From Macrolepiota albuminosa (lineage: Eukaryota; Basidiomycota; Agaricomycetes; Agaricales; Agaricaceae), in NCBI GenBank assembly GCA_027475525.1, contig JAMWFC010000053.1:1364001-1428000 (forward strand): 64,000 bases of DNA. The letters run 5' to 3'. Under the pieces are notes generated by a model, which saw only the letters and a program-made list of their open reading frames with translations, had not been told where the DNA came from and searched no databases. Made by a program: the position numbers and the translations under genes. Within the stretch, counting starts at the first letter, position 1; each line of letters starts with the position of its first letter. Positions 22,436 to 35,712 of this stretch are shown here, piece after piece.

Positions 22436-23626
22436 GCATAGCACCCCATTCTGGACTGCACCTACGGAATGGCATTTGGAATATGTGGCCAATGCTGCCA
22501 CTGAACCAGGACCGTCGTCGTTGACGACACAAGGACAGAAGCAAGGACCAGCAATAGTGGTCAGTAGGGAAGACGACAATGTCGTAAGGTTGGACAAGGC
22601 GTTAACAGCGCCTGGAAGTCCAGAGTTGCACCGACGAGCCAGCAAACAGCCGCAAGTGAGGCATGACAGCCTCAGGAGAGTTATGGACTTAGAGTCCGAG
22701 TTGGAGTCCTCAGATGATGAGGAAAGCAAAAGGTCGCATTCGACCTTATCTATCCAGTTGCAGCTAGTATTGGACCGATATCTGGCGGTCGTGAAGGAAT
22801 CGACGCGAAAGCATCTTCAGCTTTATGTAGTGAAGCACTTACAGTTGCTGGCAGCTAGGAGCCACGATGTACCCCGTGCAGATTCGAGTGAATATATCGA
22901 ATTGTTTGTGCGCATCTTCGAACTCAAAGTAGTGGAATACCTTAAGCGCAAAGAGGCGCGAGGGTCAGCAGTCTCAACGGCTACTCCAGCCGACTCAGTA
23001 GAATGTGAGATGAGTGTGCGCAGACGAGCGCCATTAATCGCGGACGCGATGGAATTGCTCAATGCGCCTCGTCAGGCTAATGAGTCTCAGCAAGACTACG
23101 TTCGGCGTCAGAACGCCGCAAACCGTCAACGCATTGTTAGCGGAGTGCCTCAGCAGGCATTGTCTGAGGTGGAGACTGTAACGACGACTCCGGCAGAGCC
23201 AGAGGCACCACTTGCAGTGCAGGAGGTTAAGACACCTCGTAAGCAAGTTACAATCAAGGAAGAGGTGGACAAAGTCCACATTCTTGAGGAGCGAACACGA
23301 CCACGGCGCGTAGTGCGACGTGTCCACCTAGTGGACAACTGGAATGAACGCGTCAATTACCAAAGGATACGCAACCAGGACTTGCGCAATCATGGTGAGT
23401 TGTTCATTGACGACCAGGGGGTAGTCTTTGAAGGGCGTGAGGGCGTAACGCCTGTCGATGACATGCGGCGACAATTCACGGCTCGGACTGCTGAACCGGA
23501 CAGAGATCCGGGTGGTAGTGACGACAGTAGTGGTCACTACAAATGGAGGGAGCCAAATTGTCGCAATCACAACGGTGGAGATCGTGATCGTAGGAATGAC
23601 AATCAGGACGATAATAATCGTCGTGA

Positions 23627-23780
23627 CAGTGGCAGGCAGGCTGGTGGATTACCAGCAGAGCAACAAGTGAGGCAACAGCCCACCACATGGCTGGAAAGAG
23701 TGGCAGTGGCAGGCAGGCTGGTGGATTACCAGCAGAGCAACAAGTGAGGCAACAGCCCACCACATGGCTGGAAAGAGTGG
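23627..23780. repeat. 77-bp exact tandem duplication (Gyp2 gag)
   Basis: Units from 23627 and 23704. Same effect on frame. Confidence 0.95.
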
Positions 23781-25390
23781 CCAATGAGCACCTGTTTCGC
23801 AGTCCTCGGGCATTTTTGATGCCCGCACCTCATGATTTGCGTGAAACTACGCCGGGAATGAATGAAGCGGTCAGGATCCATATGGATCATATGCATGACC
23901 GCCTCACTCGTCTGGTGGATGACTCCCTTGGAGTCAGATTTAAGTTCCCTGCTGGGGTAAGCCCCCGTAAATCTGATGGTAAGCACATACGTGCGTATGC
24001 TGGAGGACATAGGTTCTCTCAACTGGAGGACTGGGCCATGGACGTGTGCTACCACCTCGCAGCCTGCTGCTATGGTGGAGATGACATGGACCAGGAAAGG
24101 ATATTCATGCTACACGAATTTATGGAAGGAGAGGCTCGGAATTGGTTCCGTCGCCATGTTCTCCACATTAATCGCGACAAATCGCACTGGACATTTAAAG
24201 AGGTCCTGATAGGACTGTATAATCGGTTCGTCAACGCTGCTACGATGCAGGAAGCTCGTGATGCCTTTAGAAAGGCAGTGTATGACACTAAGACTGGCGT
24301 CCAGACCTTTTATGATGACCTGGTGGGTCATGCACAGAATATGGCCGTCTATCCAGACGAATACACTATCCGCGAGACATTCCTGGATGGAATACCTGCA
24401 GACATGAGGAGAGCGTTGATACGCGACGATAATTTGTCTCCGGAGGTCAATACTGTGACCAAATTCTTGGCATATGCCATCCGTTATGAGCAGTCGACAC
24501 AGACTGCAAACCATTATGAGCAGCGTAGTTCATGCCGAGGACCAGTGAACCGTCAGGCAGTGAAGGTGGGAACCTTCCTGGCCAAACGGACAGATATGGA
24601 GAATAATCGCAATCCGCGATTCGTTGTTCGTAAGACAATTCCTGGAGGCCAACGGCCTTGATCGAAGCCTGCTGGACAGTTGCCAGCAAAGGATAGTCGA
24701 CCCTTTTTGGGTCAGAATCAAGTAGCACTGAGAGGAGTGGTGGCGCCTGTACCACGTATAGCGGGCAAAACCACTGGGGCTCCAGGAGCGGCCCAGAGAA
24801 GGCCTGCCGGGGATCCCTCAGCGTGCTATAACTGTGGCAGGAGCGGGCATTTCGCTAAGGAGTGTCCTGCCCCTCCTAAGGCACACATCTGAGCGGCCCA
24901 TACGGCTGCGGCACCTAGCGATGTCATCAGTGATGACGAGGACGACAAGATCATTGAGGAAGCGGAGGAAGAACCGCAGGCAGAGGCTGACGGGTCGGAA
25001 GTGGATGATGCCGAGAGCATCCAGATTGATGGCGATGAATATGTCGCAGTGGATGTGTATGACAGCGACTACTATGCTCGTGATGACAAGGAGGAACACC
25101 TGTTTGCACTGACGGAGTGCCATGGAGATCAGCGCGTCCGAATGAGACGTGTAACCTTGCAGAAGGCAACTAATAAGTTGCAGCGGCCACGCTATACTCC
25201 CGAAGAGAAGGAGTGCCTGGTCACGTATGTTGATGTCAATGGACATCCGGCATGGACGTTGTGGGACTCCAGGAGTACCACTACGGGCATTACGCCACAG
25301 TTTGCTCATGTCAACGCGATTCGCGTTCATGAACTGGAGGAGCCCTTGATGCTCCAGCTGGGGACTGTGGGGAGTTGCGCTATGGTGCAG

Positions 25391-25544
25391 TTTGGTGCGG
25401 AGGTGAGAATAAAGATGTCAGGAACGTTGACAAAAGAATACGTGGATATAGCGAATTTTGATCGCTATTTGGTGCGGAGGTGAGAATAAAGATGTCAGGA
25501 ACGTTGACAAAAGAATACGTGGATATAGCGAATTTTGATCGCTA
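25391..25544. repeat. 77-bp exact tandem duplication (Gyp2 protease)
   Basis: Units 25391-25467 and 25468-25544. Confidence 0.95.
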
Positions 25545-25888
25545 TGACATGATTATTGGTACACCGTTCATGCGTAAGAACAAGGTGTCACTGGATTTCG
25601 TGAACGACATGGTCGTTGTGAATGGTACGCCTTTGAAGGCAGAGAAAGTGGTGTTGAACGATACAGATGGTCGTTTGAGGCGCTATCGCGCAACTGAAAA
25701 GCGGCGTAATGAGCGCAACTGACTAGATGGTCGCAGAAGAGTGACTGTACAGGAGGTGGAGGACAAACAGGCCCCACTGAAAAGCCTGCCGGCTGATTCG
25801 CCGGCTATACTGATGACTGAGGAAGAGTTTCAAGGAACTCTGAAGAAGGGGAAGCACCCGGATGTGACTGGATGTACCAATGGAAAGC

Positions 25889-26042
25889 CTAAACAGGCTG
25901 TGCAGTGCAAGAATGAGTGTAGTAAACGCGTGGTGGAGTCGCTGGAATGCCAGCCGACTAGCTCTCTAAACAGGCTGTGCAGTGCAAGAATGAGTGTAGT
26001 AAACGCGTGGTGGAGTCGCTGGAATGCCAGCCGACTAGCTCT
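25889..26042. repeat. 77-bp exact tandem duplication (Gyp2 protease-RT linker)
   Basis: Units from 25889 and 25966. Confidence 0.95.
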
Positions 26043-29000
26043 CGAGTGAAGGTTGAGGATCTCGTCAAGGATGAGGTATACAGTACGATGGGAACTGTGG
26101 GTAGCACTAGGTCGCTAATGGATCGACCAGTGCCTCGGCCAGGAGTGCAATGGGCGTATGACCCACGAATGCCACAGGAGTGGAATGAGTTGGTAGCGTC
26201 AATGGTGACGCAGGCTATGGGAAGTGGGCAAGTGACCCAGACAGGAGAAGTGTACCGTCACGCATGAGAGGACGAGATCTCCAAAACATCGGATATCGTA
26301 TTTGACGGATTCTTGCTGAAGGCGAGAAGTGTGCAGTCGTCGGCGAGTACGACGAGGAAACAACCGGTTGTAAGGTTGAATCCGGGAGACCTCACAGAGG
26401 AGCACGTACGTGCCTTACGGGAGCGATTTGAACCAAAGGTTCAACTGCGTATAGCACGCGTAGCCAAAGGAAAAGGCAAGGCTTTGAGCCTTACAGAGGA
26501 GGATATTCCTCGATTGCGCCAGCAATGGCAACGGGAGTTCGCTGATATCGTCAATGGAACGAAGGAGGAGCTTCCTCCGTGGCAGGAGGTTAATCATGAG
26601 ATCAACCTCATTGACGATAACAAGCAGTACAAGTATCATTTGCCTCGCTGCCCGCGAGCACTTCAGGATCAACTTCGTGAAAAGACGAATAGATACATAA
26701 ACGCGAAGTGGTGGGAACCACGACCAGCGGTGCAAGCTGCACCATTGCTTTGTATCCCCAAGAAGGATGGAATGTTACGGACGGCATTGGATGCGCGACA
26801 GCGCAATGATAATACCGTCAAGGATGTAACACCTCTTCCAGATCAGGAAGTGATACAAGAAGATGTCGCGACAGCGAAGTATTGGTCGAAAATTGACCTC
26901 ACAGACGCGTACGAACAGGTCCGCATCCACGAAGAGGATATACCGAAGACACTGTTCTCGTCCCTGATGGGGACGTTCGTGAGTAACATCATGCAGATTG
27001 GTGATTGTAATGCACCGGCAACATTTCAGAGGTTAATGACCTCAATCTTCCGAGATGTAATCGGGAAGTTTATGCACGTTTATTTAGACGATATATCCAT
27101 ATTTTCTGACTCCATTGAGGATCATGAGCAGCACCTACGAGTAGTATTTGAACGACTACGGAAGGCCAGCCTCTATCTCAAATAGAAGAAGTGCGAGTTG
27201 TACGCAACAAGTATAGATTGTCTCGGTCACGTCATTGACGAGAAGGGCATTCATCCGGATACGGATAAGCTCGACCGAATCCGAGAGTGGCGTACTCCAC
27301 GCACGTATAATGATATCCAACGATTTGTCGGACTGGTGAACTATATTGGCAATTTCTTGCCAGACATCACTGCATACACTGGGCCACTTATGGCCATGAC
27401 CCAGAATGGGTCACCGTTTCATTGGAGACCACTACATCAGCGGTGTTTTGAGATGATTAAGCGCATATGCGCGAAAACGCCAGTCATCCGGCCAATTGAC
27501 CCACGCATCGACGAGCCCATCTGGCTCATTTGCGATGCGTCGAAGACTGGGGTTGGGGCCATGTTTGGCCAGGGTAAAACATGGCAGACTTGCCGACCAG
27601 CGGGATTTATGTCCCGTAAATTCACTGCTGCTCAGCAGAATTATGCTGTGCACGAGTTAGAAACACTCGCAATCCTGGAAGCCCTCCTAAAGTGGGAGGA
27701 TAAACTGATGGGATATAAGATCCATATTATCACAGATCACAAAGCACTAGAGTTCTTCAAGACTCAGGTGCACCTGTCTCTGCGACAATGTCGCTGGATC
27801 AACTACATGTCGCGGTACCAGTTTGACATCACCTATGTAAAAGGTGAATTGAACAAAGTGGCGGATTGCCTGTCTCGATATTTCGAGAGTGATACTCGAG
27901 ATGACGTCCATGACGCGCATGACTATGTCCAGGTGGACAAACGTATTGACCCAGAGGGCGAGGATTTGCCTCTGCATCGATTCCATGAAATCAGGGAACA
28001 TAGGGTCGAGTTACATGCCATGCGAGCGCAGGAAACACGTCGCAGTAAGCGACTGCAGGAACAGCAAGAGACTCGCGATATCAAAGCTCAGGTGCTAGTG
28101 GACCATGAGGCCCCTCAGCCAAGTGAAGAGACAAGGCAAGAGGTGCCTACGAGAGGTACTGATATGACGCTCCAGCAAGCGCTGGAGTCACAGGACCATA
28201 TGCCTGCACCGGCCGACCTAGGCAATGCGCAATTCCGCACATGTATCCAGCAAGGATACAAGAATGATAATCTCTTTGTAGAGATTCTGAACAATATCCA
28301 GGCGCATCCGTGCTTCAGGATGGAGCAGCAGCTTGTCTACCTTACCAGACCCACGGGGTCCAAAGTCATCTGCATTCCCCGGGAGAGGTCGTTGATCACG
28401 ACTATCCTGGACCAGGCCCATAGAGTAGTGGGCCACTTCGGAACTCAGAAAACGCTGGATTATGTGCGACGCTGGTACTGGTGGCCACAAATGGCCAAAG
28501 AGACGAGCCAATTCTGCTCGACATGCGAGCTATGTCAACAGTCGAAAGTATCGACTTTGAGGCCACCGGGAAAGCTCCATTCGCTACCCATACCGGTCAA
28601 ACCTTGGGATTCGATTAGGAGAATCGAAAGGCTTTAACTACCTGTGGGTAGTGATCTGCAGAATGACCAGTATGGTCTATCTCATTCCGGTGAGAACCAC
28701 CATGACCACGTCAGACTTGTCGTGGATCTATCTCAAGGAGATAGTACGTCTCCATGGACTGCCAAGTTCAATTGTAAGCGATCGAGACGCTAAGTTCACT
28801 TCCAAATGGTGGAAGGAGTTGCACAAGCTGTTAGGAGCAAAGTTGCTCATGTCGACATCGTTTCATCCGCAAACGGATGGTCAAACTGAACGTGCGAATA
28901 GAAATATCGCGCAAATACTGCGAGCATTCGTACGTCCTGATCAGAAGGACTGGGTGGATAGATGTCCACTCGTGGAATTCGCGATAAACGCGAGTATATC

Positions 29001-29638
29001 GGAAACCACAGGATACTCACCCTTTGAACTCAACAATGGCTACCTGCCATCCATGATTCGTGAACTTTGTACAGACAAAGTTATTCATGTGGGAGTAAAG
29101 CAGTTTGCGTGCAACGCGCTAAGGAATCTGGCAGATGCCCATGACGCGATTATAGAATCGCGTGTATGGCAAACCAAACATGCAAATAATCGCAGACAGG
29201 ATGAACCGGACATCGAGAAAGGGAGCCTAGTGTACCTTTCAACGAAGAACTTGAACCTGCCGAAAGGCAGGGCGAGCAAGCTGTGTCCAAAATAGATTGG
29301 ACCATATAAGGTCCTGGAGGCGGAACCGAGCACGTCTAACTATGTGCTGGAACTACCCCAGGCGCTGCAAGCGTGCAGGATAGTGCCCAAGTTTCACGTG
29401 TTGCTATTGCGACCGTATATGGCCAGTAGTGATGCGCTATTTCCTAATCGCGCAACTCCAGAGCCGTATGACTTCGGAACTGGCAATGACCAGGAGTGGT
29501 TTGTAGATGACCTCATCGGTCACCAGTGGACAAAAGGACACCTCGAATTCGAGGTGAGGTGGAGCTTAGGTGATACTACCTGGGAACCACTAGTGAACTG
29601 CAAAGACCTTGCAGCGATGGACAGGTACCTAGAGTTGC

Positions 29639-29792
29639 AGGGCATGAAACACCCTCAACAGCTAGCAAAACGCGCATAATGCGCGTGGGGTGGTGGAATG
29701 TGGACGAAGTCCACTAGGGCATGAAACACCCTCAACAGCTAGCAAAACGCGCATAATGCGCGTGGGGTGGTGGAATGTGGACGAAGTCCACT
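29639..29792. repeat. 77-bp exact tandem duplication (Gyp2 end of pol)
   Basis: Units from 29639 and 29716. It spans the pol stop codon. Confidence 0.95.
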
Positions 29793-29985
29793 TTGATGGC
29801 CGGTGAATAACCGGGTGGCTACTAATTGTGGCTACTGTTTGTGACCGTTTATGCGACTATGATCGCCGGTGAGATGCTGGGTGGCATGTATTTGTGGTTG
29901 TTTACACCACTAGCGGAGTTGGAAGATTGTTTTTTTTCTTTCTTTTCTCGAGTCCCAATACACGTAGTCTACGTGTTTAGCGAAA

Positions 29986-32922
29986 ATGGCCTATTGGGGG
30001 CCGCAAAATGCTGATCAGAGCCGGCAAGGCTCTAGTGGAGGGGGGAGACCCCCAAATATACAAGTGTCAACTCAGTACCCGAGGCAGCCGCCATATCCGG
30101 CGGCAAGCCAGTTTCAGTCAGCGGTGGCCTATCCAGGCCGTGATGAGCCGCTTCCATACCAGACGCCCCTCCACTTGCAAGAGATGGAGGTCGATGATGA
30201 AGGGCGCTATGGGCGCCCAGAGGACAGCACGCGCCGCGAGCGCTACTATCAGGAACCGTCGTCACGTCCAACTGCATCGTATCCGACGTATGCGGGTGTG
30301 GTGACGGGGCCGCCGTCAGTACCATGGGCGCACCGGCCCGTGGAAGAGTCATATGGGGAGCCTGCGCCACAAGCGCAGAGTGTAGCTGGGTCAGACGTGC
30401 TGTTGGGCAGACTGGAAGCAGCGGGACAGCCAGTCCCTGCAACTGCGTCCTTTCTGCAGGACAGCTTGGCCGTAATGGTAATGGAGGGGCTGCTCGACCA
30501 GATCGAGCTGATGAAGAGGCAGCGCATCGCAGCGCTGGAGCAGATCGAACGCGCTTCTAAGCGCAAAATCGCCACGAGTGAGGAATTGACCGCTGAGGTC
30601 AAGAGGGCTAGATATCAGCCCAGTCGACCGGTCGCTCCTCCACAGGCAAGGATGCTGTCGGAAGCGCAATTCGCGCGCCATGAGCAGCCTCCTCAGCCCG
30701 TGGCTTTGTCATCGCGGCTACCTGAGTCGGGCCCGCAGGCCTCTTCAGAGTCGCTGGCTGCCGTCAGTGAACCCTTGGCAGGTCTGTCCTTGGGTCAGCG
30801 GGAAGCCGCATTATCTCGGGCCCCACCTAGGGGGTCCAAACCCGTCACTGTGGCGCCAAGAGCGCCCGTTACTGTCACTCCTCACGCTGGGCCTGGAGGG
30901 AATACTCTGGTGCGAAATGCGCCTGCCCCTCCGGTGGCTCAGCCACAACCAGAATCGTCCGCCCTGACCAAGTCGGGGCCGTCTCGTCAGCGCCGCGGCC
31001 GCAAGCCGCCTCTCGATGCCTCCAAATTGGAGGTTATACTCTTTCCTGCTGGCATCCCTGCATGAGCAGGAGAAGTCCAGATGTTGTTCATGTTGCCGGT
31101 GTTTGTACCGGCCCCACCAGCAAAGTATCCCGTGGTTGTCTTGACCCCAGACCCCCGTACGCTGGAGCAGTATGATGGTCTGGTGGCAACCTCGAGGGGA
31201 AAGACTAGGCCTGATAAAGGCAAAAAACCAGTACCATCCCTGTCAGACGAGAGCAACTATGGAGAGTCAAGCTCAGAGCAGGAGGAGGACGGGGAGGAGG
31301 GGGAATCGGCCGCAGACTGATTTCAACGAGTAGCACGCAATAAGCACATTGCAAAGAAGAAGGCGATTCATGCCAAGGAGCTAAAGGCCCAGAAGTCGAG
31401 GGCCGAGGATGAATGTTCGGGGAGGATCCCCGATGGCCTGGGGGTGAAGGTGTGGGGTCCGCTCGATATCGAGCGAATGAACTCGTGCTTTAGAGGAGCA
31501 CTCAGCCATTGCACCTATTATTCGTATGCCACGAATACGGTGTTGATGGGAGCTGACGCCAATAGAGCGGCGTCATATGAATATTCCTCTGGCCATCCTG
31601 CCCACATCCCAGGCACGATTGTGTATAAGCACGCCCCACGCGGTCTTCTCTGCACTCCTCTAGAGCTGGACTGGCTCTATAAGTATTACGCCAATGTACA
31701 CGTCCCACGTTGCGACAAAATTGTCGCGTATATGTTGATCACAGAGCTCCAGATGTTCGCGCAGTGAACAGTGGAGGCTCTGCATGATCGAACCATGCAG
31801 CTCCTGATGAAGGAGCCCAGGTACCAAGAACTCGTCAACCCGATGCAGGGCCCTGACGACCTCGCTCTTGTCGAGCGATGACACATTCCAGGGCGCTTTT
31901 TGCGCACGAAAGACGATGGCACCACGGCGTTGCGCGTAATGTGCGCTCAGGATCCAGCCACCCCGTTCGACCTTGACCAACTGGCGCAGTACGCGCTGGT
32001 CTTTGGCCGACCTGGGTTGGAAAATACCTATCAAGGTATCGCCGTGGATCATGCCTATCGCATGCACTGGCGGACCCTCTTTGGGTTTGCCTTATGTCGA
32101 GCATTGTGCGCTAACAGCGCAGCCAAGCCGGTGATCGTACGGCGCATGACCCTCGTTGTGGCCCGTCCAGGGCTTTATCGAGAGGCAATTGCCTCGTATG
32201 ACGCCATGTTCCCCGAGCAGCCATTTGAGCCCCAACGTGGGCCGCAGCTCAAAATTCACCAAGTTCACGTGCCCAACGACCATGCATGGAACTTCTCCGA
32301 CGACGACGCGTTACGCGTTCTTTTACACAACCAGATTCCACTGGAATGGGTGGACCACGCGTACACGTACGGCATAGTCTTCCTGGAACAGCAGTTCCAT
32401 TCCTCCACAATGTCTATGGACATCTTTAAGCAGGTCGATGATGAGCGCATGGAGCGCCTCTCCAAGTATGGCACCCCTGCCGCAATCCCGCAATGGGATG
32501 GATGGTGGGAGATGACTGAAGACAATCACTATCGTCTGATGTTCAAGCACCATGAGGAGAGCAAGCTCCCGGAAAACCCTGAGGCCAACGGCCTCTATTA
32601 CTTGATTGGCATGGACCCAAATCGGGTCAACCTCCTAAAACGCTCGGCAGCGCATGACCTGCCAGCAGCAGACATGGACCCAGGCCGGGTCAATCTCCTG
32701 TCACGCACGGCAGAGCAGGGTACGCTTACCACCACCGCTTCAGCAATTAACATCGCACTAACAGAGCCTATGGTGGTAGACACGCCTGCAGTCGAGGGGC
32801 CTATAACCCCACCGAGGACGGAATCGGCGCCTCCCCCTCCCGCAATTAACGTCGCACTGGAGGAGGAGGCAATGGTGACTGAGACGGGCGCTGTTGCGGG
32901 AGCATCGTCATCCGGGTCCTAG
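29986..32922 (+). pseudogene. Gyp2 third ORF, unknown protein of 978 codons
   Basis: One frame from ATGGCCTATTGG at 29986 to TAG at 32920. It is interrupted by TGA at 31063, 31318, 31765 and 31879, each of which would be an Arg codon if CGA had mutated to TGA. The N-terminal part is Pro/Gln-rich. A coiled coil (LMKRQRIAALEQIERASKRK, about 30510-30570) precedes a basic RQRRGRKPPLD patch at about 30987, similar to an AT-hook. An acidic Ser/Glu run ends about 31317. The C-terminal 500 residues are rich in Trp, Tyr and His and look globular (VPGTIVYKH-like, FGRPGLENTYQG, YGIVFLEQQF). I see no signal peptide, membrane segment or envelope-type cleavage site, so it is not an obvious env. It starts about 300 bp after pol. 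I do not recognise a family with confidence. Confidence 0.75.
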
Positions 32923-32937
32923 ACCCTTGTATACATT

Positions 32938-33091
32938 ATTGTGTATGTACCTCTGAGTATTTAACTCGAGCCATTTCAGCTGATACGCACTCTAGAGTCG
33001 CGTGTAGATACAGCATTGTGTATGTACCTCTGAGTATTTAACTCGAGCCATTTCAGCTGATACGCACTCTAGAGTCGCGTGTAGATACAGC
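32938..33091. repeat. 77-bp exact tandem duplication (Gyp2 3' region)
   Basis: Units from 32938 and 33015, in the non-coding spacer between ORF3 and the 3' LTR. Confidence 0.95.
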
Positions 33092-33358
33092 GGACCCAGA
33101 GGAGGGGTCATCCTTTTTTGTTTTCTATATTTTTGTTATACATACCATTGGCTATCTACTGCTGGCGCCCCCTGCGCCTGTGTCTGATAAGGACTGCTTT
33201 CTATTGTGTCCGGCCGACACATCTCCATTGCGCATGAGTGCTAACGCCTTGCAGCCATGCCATATGCGTGCATTCATCCGTTGTTGCACTACCGTGCATC
33301 TTTCATCTCGCTCCACCTCCCTTTCTCAAGACCGAGTATTCGGTCTCATTGGGGGGTA

Positions 33359-33534
33359 TGTAACGGAGTCATCTGTATCTTCATCAGCGTCAACAACGCT
33401 ATAATCAATTAGTAGAGTATTACGTAAGACAACATCTTGTTTTCACTCTAAGTACTAGTCAATCTGATACTGCGGTCTGATTTAGCACTTGTGTGATACA
33501 CACAAGATAGTTCTAACCCGTAACTCCGGTTACA
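33359..33534 (+). repeat. 3' LTR of Gyp2
   Basis: 176 bp, same ends as the 5' copy, followed by target duplication atgcc. The 435 bp before it (32923-33358) are non-coding apart from the 77-bp duplication. Confidence 0.95.
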
Positions 33535-33717
33535 ATGCCTAGTCTTTAAGATCAAGTGTGATGAAGCTGGCAATGCAGTGCATTTCAAGGTTAGACTAGT
33601 CTTTTAAGGACATGAACAGGTACATGGATGGAACTATAACAAGACTACTTCATGAACAGTGTGCATGGAATCTTGGCATATCCTATTACATATAGTAGTA
33701 GTGAGGAGCTGAAACAC
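33535..33717 (+). pseudogene. Cop-C reverse transcriptase, first part
   Basis: Continues the reading broken at 21703: LVFKIKCDEAGNAVHFKVRL (about 33538), then GHEQVHGWNYNKTTS, the conserved N-terminal part of copia RT. It is interrupted at 33717 by LTR-F. Confidence 0.85.
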
Positions 33718-34480
33718 TGATGAGCTCACATCATGGCTGGCCACAGATAGCACCAATACCTGCACCTCATGTTAGCCTACTGGTACTATTAGAAGTGGCA
33801 TGCTCTAGTGCTTCTGACACCAATTTTTCTATATTTTTACACTAATAACTCACAGTGTAGCATTTAATTACTTCAGGACCACTTTCTATGGCACCACTTA
33901 TTCTTAGCACTACTGTTGACACCTCACTGCACTTTGCCACTTGCACTCCAAGGCTATACATTTACACAGACACTTGGCATCAGTCAATTCAGCATAATGC
34001 TCTTAGCCAGTGGCAGCGCTTATAGGATAAAATGATGAAGTATTTTCATAACAGCATTATTATGAACCTTTTTACCATACAATTCAATTTACAGCATTTA
34101 CTTACATTCTTATCAGTTCACCACCCTCTAGTAACACTTAGCCTCTTAGCATTGGCTAATTTCCTTTACTATAAATACTTACTTTTGTTAGTAGCATGTC
34201 ATGTATCAATTTGGCAGTAGGGATTGTATCCCAACATTTTGGTCACCATACACAACAGACTACCTTTTGTTGACCATGGTCAGCAATAGGACTCTGCTTT
34301 AGTTTTCTCTCTCTTTCTCTAGCGCCTTGCAACTATGGCTTGGCTTTCATGCTTAGATTTGCTAAGCAATCTTGTCTTTTTATAATTTCATTTTAGGTGC
34401 TAATACTTAGCACCTCTTAGTGACCCTAAGTAGCTGTATTAGTGATAGTGCATGTCTCCAGCTCAATTTGGGTGTCATCA
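33718..34480 (+). mobile_element. solo LTR of family F (related to A)
   Basis: TGATGAGCTC to GGGTGTCATCA, 763 bp. It shares the end and the internal gccttgcaactatggc with family A but is much diverged. Target duplication acac (left) and atgc (right): both follow from acgc by CpG decay on opposite strands. The copia RT resumes directly (AIQIDVKTAFLYG). Confidence 0.75.
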
Positions 34481-35712
34481 ATGCTATCCAGATTGATGTC
34501 AAAACAGCATTCCTCTATGGCATTCTCTCAGACAATGAAACTCAATACATGAGGCAACCTGATGGATTCAAAGAAGAAGGGAAGGAGGACTGGGTATGGA
34601 AAGCAGGTGGCAAGGATTTGGAATGTAACAGTGGATAAGAAACTGATTCTTTGGGGATTTAAACAATTAGCATGCAAATCATGTATCTACTTTTGGGATA
34701 CTGACCATGGCACAATCATTGCAGCATTGCACATCAATGATTTCTTGTCTATTGTGAGTAACAAGCAAGAAAATGAATGATTCAAAGATCAGATGCATGA
34801 GGTATGGACTATATCTAACTTAGACTTACTACATTTTGTTGTTGATATAGCTGTTGAGTAGGATAGGCAAAATGGAATTGCAAAACTCTCTCAGTTTGCA
34901 CTCATTGACAGGATCATAAAGCAGTTCAGCCAGAATAATGCAAGCACTTTATCTCTTCCCATGGACCCCAACTCCAAGCTCTGCCAAGGTGATTACAAAA
35001 ACTTATCCCAGAAGAACAATGTATCCTTGAGTGTACCCCATATTGTCAACTAGTCCTGTACCTAGCAATCTCAACTCAACCCAACATTGCCTTTAGAGTG
35101 AACAATTAACCCAATACCTTGACTCATACACCATGGTACACTGGAATGCTACAATATGCCTTGTCAGATACCTTAAGAGCACAAGGAACTTGCAACTTCA
35201 CCTTGGAGGAAAGGAACTCCTGGTACTCACCAGATTCACAGACTCTGATTAGGCAAGCTGTTTAGATACTCAGTGCAGTGTGGGAGGCTATGCTTGGAAT
35301 CTAGGTTCTGGAGTTGTTTTGTGGGCTGTCCAAAAACAAAAGACTGTAGCCACTTCTTCATGTGAAGTGGAATACATGGTGGCATATGAGAGTGCACAGG
35401 AAGGTATATAGCTGACTCTTGAAAGACATCAGACATGACCTCACAGCTCACCTAACCAACATGTTCTGTGATAACAATTTGGCTATAGCACTGTTGGAGG
35501 ACCTTCTGCTGCACACACAAGTCAAACACATCAACATCAAATATCATTTCCTGTGCAAATGTGTGCAATCTAATGAGCTACTACTATGATGCATTCCTTC
35601 AAAAGAAAATACAGCTGATATCTTCACAAAAGCCCTATTGTCTGCTGCTTTTCTGTACCTTTGCCCATGACTCAGCCTGTGCTGAAAATGCTGGATTCCA
35701 TGTGAGGAGGAG
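34481..35712 (+). pseudogene. Cop-C reverse transcriptase and RNase H, remainder
   Basis: IQIDVKTAFLYG (about 34488), QPDGFKEEGKEDWVWK, HINDFLSIVS at the YVDD position (decayed, about 34731), then LYLAISTQPNIAF and the RNase H block (CEVEYM, VKHINIKYHFL, ADIFTKALL at about 35613). Order and spacing match Ty1/copia. Many stops. Confidence 0.85.

Larger units (their letters stand above)
21991..29679 (+). pseudogene. gag-pol: Gyp2 gag-pol polyprotein, disrupted
   Basis: Starts ATGACTGGCTCTC at 21991. After allowing for four 77-bp duplications inside it, all segments lie in one frame to about 28610. Gag capsid region about 23800-24540; zinc knuckle CYNCGRSGHFAKEC at about 24826; protease site DSRSTTTG at about 25267, where the usual DSG is DSR (GGG-to-AGG type change); RT with YLDD (about 27087); RNase H (LICDASKTGVGAMFG); integrase zinc region (about 28430-28550). 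At about 28610 a short deletion removes the segment that normally carries the first catalytic Asp and shifts the frame. The rest of the integrase (TDGQTERANR intact) and a chromodomain (EWFVDDLIGHQ, FEVRWSLGDTTWEP) follow. Stops at 24659, 24890, 25720, 26265, 27183 and 29293 can all be read as C-to-T or G-to-A changes. Confidence 0.9.
21704..33534 (+). mobile_element. Gyp2: complete Ty3/gypsy element with an extra sense ORF
   Basis: 11.8 kb, LTRs of 176 bp (TGTAACGG to GGTTACA) differing by two C/T changes, with target duplication atgcc (21699-21703, 33535-33539). It holds one gag-pol reading frame with a chromodomain end and then, between pol and 3' LTR, a separate frame of 978 codons. It is inserted in the RT region of Cop-C. 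I see no tRNA-type primer site after the 5' LTR (tttttttaaatc) and only weak self-complementarity. A short G-run (ggggggta) precedes the 3' LTR. Confidence 0.95.

Noticed and set aside
29986..32922. Envelope gene (errantivirus-like) in Gyp2
   Set aside because: Position fits, but no signal peptide, membrane segment or protease cleavage motif is visible.
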